A DNA stretch of 64,000 nt from Symbiodinium kawagutii (GCA_009767595.1 VSDK01028583.1:137241-201240), one strand, 5' to 3'; counted from the stretch's first letter, positions 47,701 through 57,300 are shown. Notes: a model not told the origin generated them from the sequence alone. Made by a program: numbers and translations.

Positions 47701-48016
47701 CAAGATGGAATTGAGCCCTAGTAAATCCTGGACTTGGGCTTCAACGCCTCGATGGAGGAAAGAGACCTTGTGTTTAAATTTGCTTTTCCCGAGTGGAGAT
47801 TCAAAAATTACATGCCAATCTTATGCCAAAGACCTTGGAGAGATTTCACAATATAGTAAAAAACAAATTTTTAAACCGATTAAAGATCGAATCGAAACTG
47901 CCTTGAAGAGATTTGCACGACTTGCAAACCTGCCATTGCCAATGTCAAAGAAGGCTCATATAATACAGACAAGCATTTGGCCTTTTGCATTGTACGGTTT
48001 GGATGCTCATTTATAG
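44777..48016 (+). CDS. Retrotransposon ORF2: AP-like endonuclease and reverse transcriptase
   Basis: This frame is open directly after the ORF1 TGA and is the same frame as ORF1. Residue numbers below count from 44798. A hydrophobic stretch (36-53) precedes TRVGEASNPGP (67-77). The endonuclease-exonuclease-phosphatase domain (about 100-320) has FSET (108-111), AGDFN (236-240) and SHDPMIIHF (309-317). The RT domain (about 715-1000) has LKSGKSAGIDGW (719-730), GRPITILATVYRLFSK (782-797), GGLPGRSVRDI (817-827), motif A with Asp851 in MDIIKAFN, motif B GMPEGDALS (907-915) and motif C FADN (940-943). The second Asp of the usual FADD is Asn. No ATG lies near the start; translation may need readthrough or begin at 45047. 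The frame ends in TAG at 48014, in the middle of the RT thumb, and continues in the -1 frame. Confidence 0.87.
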   Translation, partial: LGTWSEDVQLACNGASSAPRIIEVSQSCCLEIVFTPEEIPLPLPCVVLLALEYYLVLLIARSVAFGQFNAFYATRVGEASNPGPKDGTTVMISNPTALVGKIQEIVRLPVDVMMFSETSATAIAQKRLSKTLALNKLRSFWSPPVSALNQTNFEEFSMRGEAGGTAIFSRIPTRSYRGSIPDTVWNTCRFATAVLQLQCCEVLLVCVYGFPDNRTCETKRLNNQILAAAYHIVSRQNLPFLIAGDFNTPVMDLPAFELFKQDGCHEAFHFHKSRTGIDLPPTCRNATRNDTCIIHPLLLSMVQSIEVNVEGKFFDSHDPMIIHFSFPFKLPTCYTWVQPANLCELGIVAQNIQEPYNLKRSKVEESIHNINDDNSGLQALKVWSRCCEDAMDRALAVQHMLDPLRNPEQKLPQTYKGRCSFKKKKLFVHQHKTKCDSSNCYEPPGEVFSAIAHAKTRQTRRLKSLIKALKTFQLQMHSFPPLVYQQRVAQMQGEWKKILFAKGYGRSWFHWLLSFEAIVCVPSQIPTVEQLECFAQITEHDATAACNQEITRRRKAFRFSIEVDSTEAFSSLTYKCVKATDAKMLLEVPFSRRSIGTLLRASKGVNRLELQDEVTVYPHAEAFFGEAKIMITDVCGKILSFSIIEGVVPSTGPFLQAQVATLPSDMSQAFHDFWSPMWQRDSVESQHADQGWEPFFEQMQLAQMPPLQFPVVTDDLQQWKLAISRLKSGKSAGIDGWRHEELKLLSEDMVSDLMRICNAILPFGYHEDFMQAKTSLLSKVEVPTTMNDGRPITILATVYRLFSKVIYQQVVEHWTRLLPITISGGLPGRSVRDISIRQNACIESALLNGTPLTGSTMDIIKAFNVLPRRPLTHLLIHLGIPQHIVFFWMRNLSKLSRVLSFCGTMSCQLPSTTGMPEGDALSILAMIAVSALWYHRVRCDELEPSTFADNWSWISRSTEAQFGAWIKTLNLLTSLKMELSPSKSWTWASTPRWRKETLCLNLLFPSGDSKITCQSYAKDLGEISQYSKKQIFKPIKDRIETALKRFARLANLPLPMSKKAHIIQTSIWPFALYGLDAHL
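45002..45028 (+). other. GEASNPGP 2A-like motif before the endonuclease
   Basis: The translated motif VGEASNPGP (aac-cct-ggc-cct at 45017-45028) keeps the NPG|P core of 2A ribosome-skipping peptides and follows a hydrophobic, helix-prone segment. The upstream D-[VI]-E-x residues of canonical 2A are not conserved (G-E-A-S here). I recall the GEAxNPGP motif as common in dinoflagellate LINE proteins. 2A-like peptides at the N terminus of LINE proteins are established for trypanosome L1Tc and some animal elements. Confidence 0.35.
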
Positions 48017-49392
48017 GAATGCAACATTTCAACCGACTCAGACGAGGGGTCATCAACACACTGGTGGGGGGTAAACACCTCGCTAACCCCTTCCTTGCTT
48101 GCATGGCGCTTTTTGAATGCATGATTGATCCTTTGCTCTACGTCATTGTGACTGCATGCCGAAGCATCCGTCGATTGGCGTCCATTTCTCCACACATTGC
48201 GCAAGGCATTGTGCAACTTGCTAGTAGTTTTTCTGGCAAAACCACGTTTGGCCCAGCAACCAGCCTTGCACGATACTTAAAACAATGTGGCATGTCTCTT
48301 GGTCGTAACGGATGGATCTCTTATCAGAATAGGTTAGTATGCAATGTCTTCGAAGACTCTTCCAAGAGGTTAGTGCGATCATTGAAAGAGGTCTGGCCAC
48401 GAATTGTTTTTGGGCAAAAATGGGTCATACGAAAAGGAATTGACCCACGAGAGCACTATGACATGATGACCACGCGGAAAAATTTTCAAAATCTCTCAAA
48501 CATAGACCAGAAATTGGTTGCTTTGAACATGATTGGAGGGTTCCAGTCCAATTGCGTGAAGGCAAAATGGCTTGATGAAGCAGAATCGAAATGTGAGTTG
48601 TGTGACATGGAAGATACTATCATGCACAGGTTCACTGAATGCCAAGCCCTGGCTCACATTCGTGAAAAACATCCGCAAGCAGTGCAACTCATGCTTGATC
48701 AACCAGATTCTTGGATATACCATCCATTCTGCACGTTTTGCCAGTCACAGCACCATGTGACGAGTTTGCTTGAGGGGATGTCCCAACAACGACCTGATGG
48801 AATGAACCAACCATCAGCCCAGCAACATGTTTATTTTACGGATGGGGGATGTAGATCACCTTCCGATCGCATGAATCGTAATAGTGCTTGGGCAGTTGTC
48901 AGAGATGTTGCGCCTACAAGAATTGAAGCCATAATTGCTGCGAGGGAGGCAATTGAAGGTCGTGTGCACTACCCCTTTTGGAGATGTGTAGGCATGGGAC
49001 ACACACATGGCAAACAAACCATATCTAGGGCTGAACTTCAAGCCATCATTTTTGCAATCGAAAATGCACAGTGTGATCCATTGATGGTGTCGGTTCATAT
49101 TTACACAGATTCACAGTATGCAATTGATTGCTGGCATTTCGCTGGTCACCCATTGCTGCCGAATATGCTACATCAAATGGAAAATCCGGACCTCATCCTT
49201 CGTTTTCAGCAGCTGCGCTCGCAGGTCAATGTGCATTTCCATAAGGTAAAGAGCCATCAGAAGTATGAAGATATCCAATCGCCGGAACTGAGGTGGCAGG
49301 CCTTTGGTAATAACACAGTCGATACAATAGTCACAGTAGCACTCAACAAATTGCCTACCATTGTCGAAGAAGAGCTCAGAAGATGTAAGTAA
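48010..49392 (+). CDS. Retrotransposon ORF2 continuation: RT connection, CCHC knuckle and RNase H
   Basis: The RT protein resumes here in the -1 frame (CAT|TTT ATA GGA instead of CAT TTA TAG), giving DAHFIGMQHF. Restoring a single T, or a -1 shift, makes it continuous. A zinc-knuckle-like C-x2-C-x7-H-x4-C (CELC...H...C, codons near 48592-48642) is followed by a type I RNase H domain. That domain has Asp in YFTDGG, Glu in SRAELQA, Asp in YTDSQ, HKVKSHQ and a last Asp in NNTVDT. All four acidic catalytic positions are present. RNase H would remove the RNA template during reverse transcription. The ORF ends at an in-frame TAA (49390-49392), after which the same frame continues. Whether the frame step is a mutation or recoding cannot be told from one copy. 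Confidence 0.82.
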   Translation, partial: FIGMQHFNRLRRGVINTLVGGKHLANPFLACMALFECMIDPLLYVIVTACRSIRRLASISPHIAQGIVQLASSFSGKTTFGPATSLARYLKQCGMSLGRNGWISYQNRLVCNVFEDSSKRLVRSLKEVWPRIVFGQKWVIRKGIDPREHYDMMTTRKNFQNLSNIDQKLVALNMIGGFQSNCVKAKWLDEAESKCELCDMEDTIMHRFTECQALAHIREKHPQAVQLMLDQPDSWIYHPFCTFCQSQHHVTSLLEGMSQQRPDGMNQPSAQQHVYFTDGGCRSPSDRMNRNSAWAVVRDVAPTRIEAIIAAREAIEGRVHYPFWRCVGMGHTHGKQTISRAELQAIIFAIENAQCDPLMVSVHIYTDSQYAIDCWHFAGHPLLPNMLHQMENPDLILRFQQLRSQVNVHFHKVKSHQKYEDIQSPELRWQAFGNNTVDTIVTVALNKLPTIVEEELRRCK

Positions 49393-50232
49393 CACCATGA
49401 ATCTGATTGTAAGAATCAGGGATTCGTTCTTGATTTCATGGCAAGCTGCAATTTGGAGCGCCATAAACTCTTGCAGCTTGCTAAGAATGCAGTGGTAAAT
49501 GTAAGGGCCGACAGTTCAAGGGACACATGGATGCAACATGCAAACTCGTATGCAGTCCTTCAAGCAGAGGACTTCGAATGTCCAACAATCTCTGACGATC
49601 TAGCCACTTGCAATTTGATGGGTGCAGGACTTGCTAAAGCCATGATACATTGGTTCAGGATGCTTGTTTGGCCTGCGCAGTTACAACACAAAACCTTTGC
49701 GATTGAAGACGGAATTCATGATTTTGCGATTCAGGGCATTACCTGGCTGGAGCTCTGTTTTAGTTTTTTCTTGCAGACAGGTGTCTATTTTCCAGTGCGT
49801 GTTAGTGGTACGGGAGCCTTTTCACATTTTGTGGACTACAATACTGATGCTGCGAAGTTGTTGCCTAAATCAGCTCGAAGCGTGACTCGACAATTGCTTT
49901 CTTTTCATGCAACCATTCGATGCTTGGAGAGCTTGATGGGGGCTGGATGTTTTCCTGACTTTATTTATTCAAAGACGGTTTTGCTTAAGAGTTTGGGTTT
50001 TGCAGGACAATCGAAGGGTATTGCGCCACGTCCGGTACTGCCTAATCCACAGCAAACGGCAGCCGCCGTTGCATGGTATTTGGACTTGCTGGATGGGTCA
50101 AAATCCTACCATTTGTCTGCTGACGGATTGCAACCGCATAGTCTCTTCGATATCTCAACTGTGGAGGAACCTACGGCCAAGACAAGGTTCATGAATTATC
50201 AGCGATACAAACGCCATCAAAGAAGATCTTGA
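49393..50232 (+). CDS. Retrotransposon terminal domain, function unknown
   Basis: This is the same frame as the RNase H segment, separated from it only by TAA. It is open to TGA at 50232, with the first ATG at 49438, giving 264 aa. The sequence is neither repetitive nor low-complexity. Features include GITWLELCFSFFLQTG, VYFPVRVSGTGAF and a helical region that continues to the basic C terminus RYKRHQRRS. I do not recognise a domain. Position and unbroken frame suggest it was once the C terminus of the ORF2 polyprotein and became detached by a nonsense change, or that it is a small third ORF. Confidence 0.6.
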   Translation, partial: HHESDCKNQGFVLDFMASCNLERHKLLQLAKNAVVNVRADSSRDTWMQHANSYAVLQAEDFECPTISDDLATCNLMGAGLAKAMIHWFRMLVWPAQLQHKTFAIEDGIHDFAIQGITWLELCFSFFLQTGVYFPVRVSGTGAFSHFVDYNTDAAKLLPKSARSVTRQLLSFHATIRCLESLMGAGCFPDFIYSKTVLLKSLGFAGQSKGIAPRPVLPNPQQTAAAVAWYLDLLDGSKSYHLSADGLQPHSLFDISTVEEPTAKTRFMNYQRYKRHQRRS

Positions 50233-50346
50233 CAGTGTGGGAATTAGTCGTTGTTTAGTTGCAAGTTTCTTTTCACTACATGTTGATCCTGCCACCTGTG
50301 CTTGGGACGACATTGTATAGGCTCGACGCGCCTAGAATCCAGGAAA

Positions 50347-50402
50347 TCAACCATCATCAACCATCATCAACCATCATCAACCATCATCAACCATCAACCA
50401 TT
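50347..50402 (+). repeat. ATCAACC-type microsatellite at the LINE 3' end
   Basis: About five tandem copies of ATCAACCATC begin some 115 bases after the last stop codon. They may be the LINE 3' tail, or the other half of a microsatellite target split by the insertion. Confidence 0.85.
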
Positions 50403-50485
50403 GTCTTTAAACATTTACCTATCGTTGGATGTTCATCTGGCATCTCACCATGGCAACCCCTTGAGGTGACCAAGTTGCTGCTCAG

Positions 50486-50576
50486 GACGAAGACTTGACC
50501 TCGGTGCCCGAGGTCTTCCTGCGGAAATCGGGACACATCAACCACTACAAGGCGCGGGCGCGCAAGCGCGAAAAAG
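50486..50576 (+). CDS. Isolated exon candidate after the LINE
   Basis: A GCTCAG acceptor and AAAAG|GCAGCA donor (GC type) bound DEDLTSVPEVFLRKSGHINH and YKARARKREK. It is CpG-rich like other exons in the window. It starts less than 100 bases beyond the LINE 3' microsatellite. Confidence 0.38.
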
Positions 50577-51301
50577 GCAGCAGTTGCCTAGGGATTGAGG
50601 ACTGGTTGATGGTTCGTTGATGGTTGGATATGGTTGGTTGTTTACGCTTTTTTGATGGCGAATTGATGGTTCCTTGGTGGTGAGTTGATGGTTAGTATAT
50701 AGTTGGTGGTTGATTTATGATTGACGATTGTGGTTCATTGTTATGATAAATAGTCAATTGCCCTTTGGTAATCGAATGAAGCTTGCTGGAAGATGGGCCC
50801 CCATTCCCAACAGCTAAACCATTATAAACCATGCTAAAGCAATCAATCTAAACATTCTAAACCATGTGGAAATGGTGTATTCTCCACACAGCTATTGTAG
50901 ATTACCAGAAGGAAAGAACAGAGGAGCACAGGGGAGATTTGCTGATGATGGATTCAGAAGGGCATTTGTTCCAATAAACTTATATTGGTTGATTGTTTGT
51001 AACATGTTGGAACATTTTTGTAGTAATCATGTTGGAACAGTTGATATTACTTACTTATGTTATAATTGTTCGTGATCGACGATCGATTGTAATTTTAAAT
51101 ATTGGTTGATTATAGTCCATTATGGTGCATGCATAGTTTATCACATGCGGCACTTCCAGCTGCAGCAGAAATCACCAGCAGATGGTTCGCGAATTGGAGA
51201 TATCGAAACTTCACTGGCAACATGTGAAACTACCTTGACCCTCAACGACCCTTTGTTTTGTGGGATTGATACCCATTATTTTAGGATTTTTGCCGATTTG
51301 T

Positions 51302-51422
51302 ATATGGCAGTGGGTCAAAAACCCTGTGCCCCTGGTTCCCCTATCATTCACCATTGTTTTCCCTACTATTGTTGGTGATTACCCTAGAAAATTGGTTGGT
51401 TACTATCGACCCATAGCCACAT
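51302..51422. mobile_element. MITE-like element, family 3, reverse orientation
   Basis: ATATGGCAGTGGGTCAAAAA at the left and CGACCCATAGCCACAT at the right. The inner text is the reverse complement of the other two copies. Confidence 0.6.
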
Positions 51423-51524
51423 GTTTGTATGGGTCAATTGAGGGTCAAGGTAAAGCCCGGCGCAATTGATGCACATCATCTTGAGGCAGTGCTGATTTTT
51501 CCTACGTTCACCTGTTTTTTATTT

Positions 51525-51592
51525 TCCCTACTAATCATTAACAATTGGTTGGTTGACTAATACATTTCATAGGGGTTGAAACCACCAACCAG
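51525..51592. mobile_element. MITE-like element, family 2 (right part)
   Basis: The right half of the family (ACAATTGGTTGGTTGACTAA ... GTTGAAACCACCAACCAG) is present without a clear left end. A diverged fuller copy follows at about 51742-51842. Confidence 0.5.
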
Positions 51593-52414
51593 TCCCTAGG
51601 TTTGATCCACAAGACCAGGTTATCCAAGGTAATGAAGTCAAATCAACAAGGCTGGCATTGGATCTATTCATCATCAGTGCATGACTGGCCAGTAGCTGAT
51701 TTATCACTATATATCACTATAGTATCCATAGAGTATATGAGCTGGTTGGTGATTTAAAATTAGTTTTAATTTTACTATATTTTCCCTAGTAATTGGTAGC
51801 CAATGGTTGGTTGACCAATGTGATTCATAGGGGTTGACAGCTAGTGAGCGTAATGTCCTGACGTCATTCACTAGCGTCGTGAAGGGGTAAAATGATGCGA
51901 ACTGTGAAACCTGTTGCTAGTACTGCCAACCCTGGACTGACAACCCCCTGGTTGATTAAAAGGAGGTACTTCCCCAAAGCCTTGGTTTCCCATTGAACTG
52001 GTACCCTCCAATTGATAAACCTAGGGATTATGAATCCAGGGTTAACATTAATCAGGCATGACTGCATGACTATTCCAGTTGACCAAACGGAATTACCAAC
52101 TGCTAACGAGGAAGCTCTCAGGGAAACGCAGCGATTCATGGGGTTCTCGATAAAAAAGGTTTTTGATCAATCCTGGTGAAATGATCTGACTTTATGACAT
52201 TGATGTTAGCTAAAACCTGAGGCAGGTCCATTTGATTTTTTTTCTGGTTTAAAGTTGATTTCATCCTAAAACGAGAAAGTGATTCTTTGAAACAGTTTTT
52301 CATCAATTCATTTGTCAACTGGATTCAAATCTGAGTGAGACCTGATGGTTCTCCCATTAGTTGTGTGTGGCTCGAGTCTAGCCTAGCTGAGCTGCTAGTT
52401 TTTTTGAAGCCACC

Positions 52415-53800
52415 ATGTCCGAAGAAGACGGTGGTTGGGATGAATACATACACAGGCTAGATCAGGCATTGTCCCAAGAAAGTGAAGAAGCAGAAGCTGC
52501 GGAAGAGGTAAGGTGCTCCTCAGAGAGTGGTTCCAGCAGTGAACCAGAATCTGAGCCTGATTTGTGGTGGGCCAATTTCATCAGGAAGCATGTTCCCTCT
52601 CCGCATCAGATGAGCAAACATCCTGTGCCAGTGTTGTCAAGCTGCACTGGTGCTTGTGCTGAAGCTCACGTGCTTGAGGTGCATTTTAGATGAAACATTT
52701 GTATTGCAAAGCGATGGTGATGGTGTCAAGAATGGGAAACTGCCAAACAAAATATTGTTTTGAAATGTGACGATGCTCAGATTGGTTTTCATTGGCTTTG
52801 TGATATAGAACAATTACCCATATCAGGGCAGGGCTTGAAAGCTTCGCAATTCATATTATGTGGTTCATTGTCTTTTGATGTTTTGTATTTACATATACAT
52901 GTACAGTAGTTTGGTGCCCACTTTACTCTGTAATCTATGGTTGGACTTTCCTATGACAACTTTTTGAAGCACCTTTGAGGTGTCTAATCGCAATCAATTT
53001 TTGTTGTAGGCGCCACAATCAATAGAAACCAGATCAGTTTGGAATTGCAGATGTTCTAATTAATATCATTTTAATCATTCCAATTGCCTGGCTGGCTCGT
53101 GCCGTGACTCCTGGGCTCCTAGTGCCCATGCAAGGCCCTCGGCATTCCTTACGTGATCCTGAGTGGTTCTGACACCAACTTGAAATGCAAGGACTTTGTG
53201 TTCTACAATCTCAAAGATCCACCGCTACATTGGTTCCAGGACATGGACCACCAGATCAATGGTGGGCCGTGCAAACGACACCCTCGGTCGAAGACATGCA
53301 GCCCTTGCTCAACCACGGCCGCGATTTGCATTGTAGGATCACCGTGCCATCCATACTCGACACAAAGGTCCAACCGATTTGGCAAGGACTCAGTCACCTC
53401 ACACCATGAGAACAGTGTCACGATGGTCAGTGTTGCAAAACTGATCGAGAAACATGAGCCAAAGGTTGTAGTAGCTGAGCAGGTGGAAGGATTTGACAAA
53501 CCAGTTGAAGTTGGGCATTCCCGCACTCCGTACGATTTGTTGCTTGGCTAACACCATTCAATCAGTCAACAACTGCAATGATCGTCTCTCAAATGTCAAG
53601 GACGGGTTTCAACTTTATAAACAAGTTTCTGGGACAGGGTCAATTTAGTAGTCATTAGTCATTAGTCATCCTGAGCGCCAAGGTTTCTGCAGCATTTGAA
53701 GCGGATAAAGTTGCAGCATGGCTATTCTCTGTGCAAGTTTTCCATGGATGCCAAGATTTGGCTGAAGGTAAGACGTCCAAGGACTGGGAAGGGCAAGGGG
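52415..53800 (+). CDS. Spliced C5-cytosine methyltransferase-like gene, C-terminally incomplete
   Basis: Exon 1 is 52415-52678 (ATG in the strong context gccaccATGT). Exon 2 is 53135-53538. Exon 3 starts at 53683 and runs to about 53800. Introns are GT-AG (52679-53134 and 53539-53682), and the joints are in frame. An acidic Ser/Glu-rich N terminus leads into motif I LSSCTGACAEAHVLE, then ALGIPYVILSGSD. Motif IV is VGSPCHPYS with the catalytic Cys, followed by a motif VI variant VVAEQVEGF (EQV for ENV). A motif VIII-like segment is SMDAKIWLKVRRPR. No motif IX/X exon is visible before the next gene. The protein is therefore either a truncated methyltransferase or has further exons I cannot place. 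It differs throughout from the methyltransferase in the retrotransposon. Confidence 0.68.
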
Positions 53801-54091
53801 GTTCAAGCAGTCAAGCAGGCAAGGGGGTTCACCAAGTGCCTGGGTTTGCAGTTAGAGCCGTCCACTTGTTCGCAGTTTCGTTTCATGGCTCTAGGACTCT
53901 AGGCCCTAGGCCTTGTTACAGTCCAAAACGTCATGGGCTTTGTATCATCCAGAAGCCATAGCTGCAAAAAAACACAATGTTTTTATCGCTCGGCAACATG
54001 TGACCACTAGCACCTAGCCCTGTACATTTCTACCATTCAGTAAGTTTCATCATGTTTTATCGATACATTCATCAATATTAAAAACATATAT

Positions 54092-54145
54092 ATGAATTTA
54101 TTTATCTATCTACCTATCTTTCTATCTATCTATCTATCTGGTCAT

Positions 54146-54201
<56 letters not shown>

Positions 54202-54345
54202 TCATCTATCTATCTATCCATCCACTTTCCATCTATCCATCTATTTTTCTATCCATCTGTCGATCCATCCATCTATCCATCTATTCATTGATCTATCCGA
54301 TGTCCATCCATCCATCCATTTATTTTTCCATCCATCTACTATGCA
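54092..54345 (+). repeat. (TCTA)n / (CATC)n microsatellite
   Basis: TCTA tetramers grade into TCCA/CATC tetramers. The array ends about 35 bases before the ATG of the AT-hook gene, so it sits in its promoter or 5' UTR. The apparent ORF through it (IYLSIYLS) is a by-product. Confidence 0.95.
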
Positions 54346-54379
54346 TTGAGTTCCATGTGCGCAAATCTCAAAAAGAGCC

Positions 54380-57300
54380 ATGGAGAGCGATGATGAAGAT
54401 GCCGACATGGAAGAATTCCTCTCTGTTGGCAGAAGCTCTGCTCAAATTGAGCAGGGACCTGCTACCAATCCAGCTGTTGATGACGAGCAAGATTATGATT
54501 TTCTGTTTCAAAACCATGGTGAAGATCTTCCTCTGACTAGATTGACTAGATCCACTGACAAAAGCCGTGCAGGTACAGGTAGCGTCCTTGGTGAGAAGCG
54601 TGGTCGCGGACGCCCACGGGGTAGCAAAATGTTCCAGGAGGCAGTTGCTAGGTTGGAGGCTGAACAAGGCTTGCCGGATGTTGGCGCAAAAGCTGGAGTT
54701 GAATTGGTGCCAGGAACCATTGAATATGCAAGGACCTTCTTGACAAGTAACAGAAAAACCAAAGTTGAAGACTCTGCATCGGCGTTGGCCGTGGGTGATT
54801 GTTCAACCAATGCAAAATTTCTTTGTTGGCTGGACTCTAGTGAAGCATCTCGCAATGGAGTGCCATTTGTGTACAGGGCGTTGCTCAACGCTTGCAGATT
54901 TGGTTTGGAGAAGCAGCTCTACTCATTAGGGCAAGTGTTTCTATATTTGTTTTTGCCAATGCGAACTGTTCAGCTGTGTTGTGGTTTTTGTTTGTTTGTG
55001 GTTTACTGTTTTACATTTTACATTTTATTTTTTATCTTGCGACACATTTTTGGTGGCTTTATAATATACCGATACTGATGGTTGCAGCCAGGAAATCGAC
55101 AGATGGATCTGCTGGCGAGGGAATCGTCGAACAATTGACAAACAGTTTGGTTCTTTCCAATCGTGGTTTTGCAGCGCTCAGCAACGACAGTGAAGGCACA
55201 TTTGCTCGTCGATCCATTCAAGCTGCATCCGCTTCACTTCACTGCACTGGCATGCTGTGGCAGGGCTTGCTAGGCCATGTCATTCAGCAAATTCACCAAG
55301 GGCATTTGGAAGGAATCATGATCCTACGAAAATTTAGGTACGATGAGACCCCAATGCGGAGCCGTGTCCATGTTCTAACTTCAGAGCGTGATGAATGCTT
55401 CAAGAATCAGGACTTTGTGCCAGGGCAAACTGCAGAGCAACATGAGAATCATGAGACAATCGAAACTGACGTCTCAGACCAGACAAAGCTCATGCAAACA
55501 GAATTTTCCATCTACGGCCTTTGCAAATCCAAGCTGGATGGCAGGTATTTGGTATTCAGGGGCAAAATGCCTTGTCTCCTGCGAGCTGTTGATCGCACCA
55601 CTGCTCGTTGCACGAAGAAATGCATTCTGGATGCCATGAACGCAACTTTCCAGCATTGAAGCAAAAACGTTGCCTATTCATTTCATGGGCCCGATATAGC
55701 CTAATTCAATTCATGGATGTTCATTGACATTTTGTTGTGTGTCTCGTCTATTTTTGAAAATTCAGTCGAAACTTAGCCAAGGCAATCCCTGGCTTTGACC
55801 AAATCGGTGGTGACAGTACCTCTTCAAACGATGCATTTAGCTGGCACATGCATGTTTCGACCAGTGACAGATACGCAGCGAACATGTTGGCTGAGAAATC
55901 CTTGAACGCAGACAACCGGAAATGGGACAAAGTCAATTTCTTTTGCGACATTCACAGGATTGCTCAAGTCCAACAATCTTCTGCAGACATCGTTGCCTCA
56001 GATATTTCTGGCATGTTGGCAACGTCTTTGGCACAAAGAGATATGGGAAGCCTTGCCAAAGCCAGGGAGATATTGACAGCACTTTTGCTTGAACGGCTCA
56101 CTGTTCAGTATGATGAACCACCCACTGGCTACATTCAGGAGTATCGTGAGCAGGTGTTGGATGCTCTACTTCCGCTGCCAACATCACTATCGAGAGGCAG
56201 GAAAGAGGCCAAGACATTGCTGCGTTTGAAGCAACGATTTGTTCTTAGCTCAGTATTGAATGATGACTGGCAAAGTGAACGCATCACACATTTCTGTGTG
56301 TACAACTGCTGCAAAAGCTGGTCACATACAGTGCAGAAAGTCAGACGGTATGTGGTTCCCATGCTCTTACCACACAAGTGTCCAAAATATGTGAAGAGCA
56401 GGTGGTCTGGACAAGAAATCCCACTTGCCTGGAATGGTTTGCTGATGGCTTGCCATGGGCTGCACAAAGAACTCATGCGTCGGTTCACAGGCATTTCAAC
56501 GGCCAATTTGGCACCAGACCCACCTACAACTACACAACCTGGTCTTGCAGGTGGAGCAATGGCACTGGCAGACATGAATGGCAGTGGTAATGATGAGCAA
56601 GATATGAGTTTCTTGCAGAATGACAGTCGTTCATGCCTTCAGCTTGACCCCTTGGTTGCCTTGCAAGCAGCTGAAGGACCTGTTCAGCAAGAGTTGCTTG
56701 AGGATTTTTCAGCAGCTGTTCAAAATGCCGAAGGCAATTTTGATGCCTCAGCTGCACAGAAAAAGGCCTTCAAACAAAAAGCCGGTCTTTGGGCATTGTC
56801 AAACCCTTTGCCAAGGCTTATGATTCTGGTGGATGTGATGCACACGGTGAGATCATTGATTCACCGCTTCTTCTTCTTGGGGTCAGAAAAATTCGACAAA
56901 GCCCAAGAAACCCTGTCAAGTCAGCAGCAGCCACGGACATACCGAGTGTTGGAAGCTGCACTGGGCAAAGACGTCAAAGTATTTTACTTCTCTTTGGTCA
57001 AGTTGTTTCTCCGAAGCCCGCGTGGAGTCCCGCTGAAAGACATGAATTTGGCCAACCGATCGCTTTCATTTCGAATGATCGCACGTTGTGGCAGCGCGAT
57101 GCACCAGCTCCTCAGAACACATCACAAAAAGAACCCCTACTTGCTTTTCAAACTTCTTGTGGGATGCGTGGATGAAGTTTGCAACCTTCCGGTCTGCATG
57201 CATGATGAACTGGCAGCAAATTTTTTCCGGAGATTTCCAACTCCAGAGGCTGCATCAAGCGATTGTGCTCTTGCTTGCCTGCAAACTATGGCAACGGCTA

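Larger units (their letters stand above)
39300..50402 (+). mobile_element. DNMT-bearing LINE-type non-LTR retrotransposon
   Basis: This is an approximately 11-kb element read left to right. It encodes a C5-cytosine methyltransferase and ubiquitin-like modules in ORF1, then an AP-like endonuclease, a reverse transcriptase, a CCHC knuckle, RNase H and a terminal domain. No LTRs are seen, and the EEP-RT-RNase H order is that of LINE elements. Insertion of cytosine methyltransferases into dinoflagellate retrotransposons is published for Symbiodinium (de Mendoza and colleagues, 2018), and this copy fits that class. Both edges fade into ATCAACC-type microsatellite, so exact ends and target-site duplications cannot be read. 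The frame is interrupted by a TGA, a one-base frame step and a TAA. The copy is therefore either lightly decayed or uses recoding. Confidence 0.87.
50577..52414. other. Intergenic sequence with MITEs
   Basis: Holds family 2 and family 3 MITE copies and GGTTGAT words. No coding frame supported upstream of the methyltransferase-like gene at 52415. Confidence 0.55.

Noticed and set aside
49383..49425. Intron between RNase H and the terminal domain (GTAAGT donor near 49384)
   Set aside because: The only acceptor would give an intron of under 40 bases, and removal does not improve the frame.
54092..54349. IYLSIYLS-repeat ORF
   Set aside because: Translation of a TCTA microsatellite.
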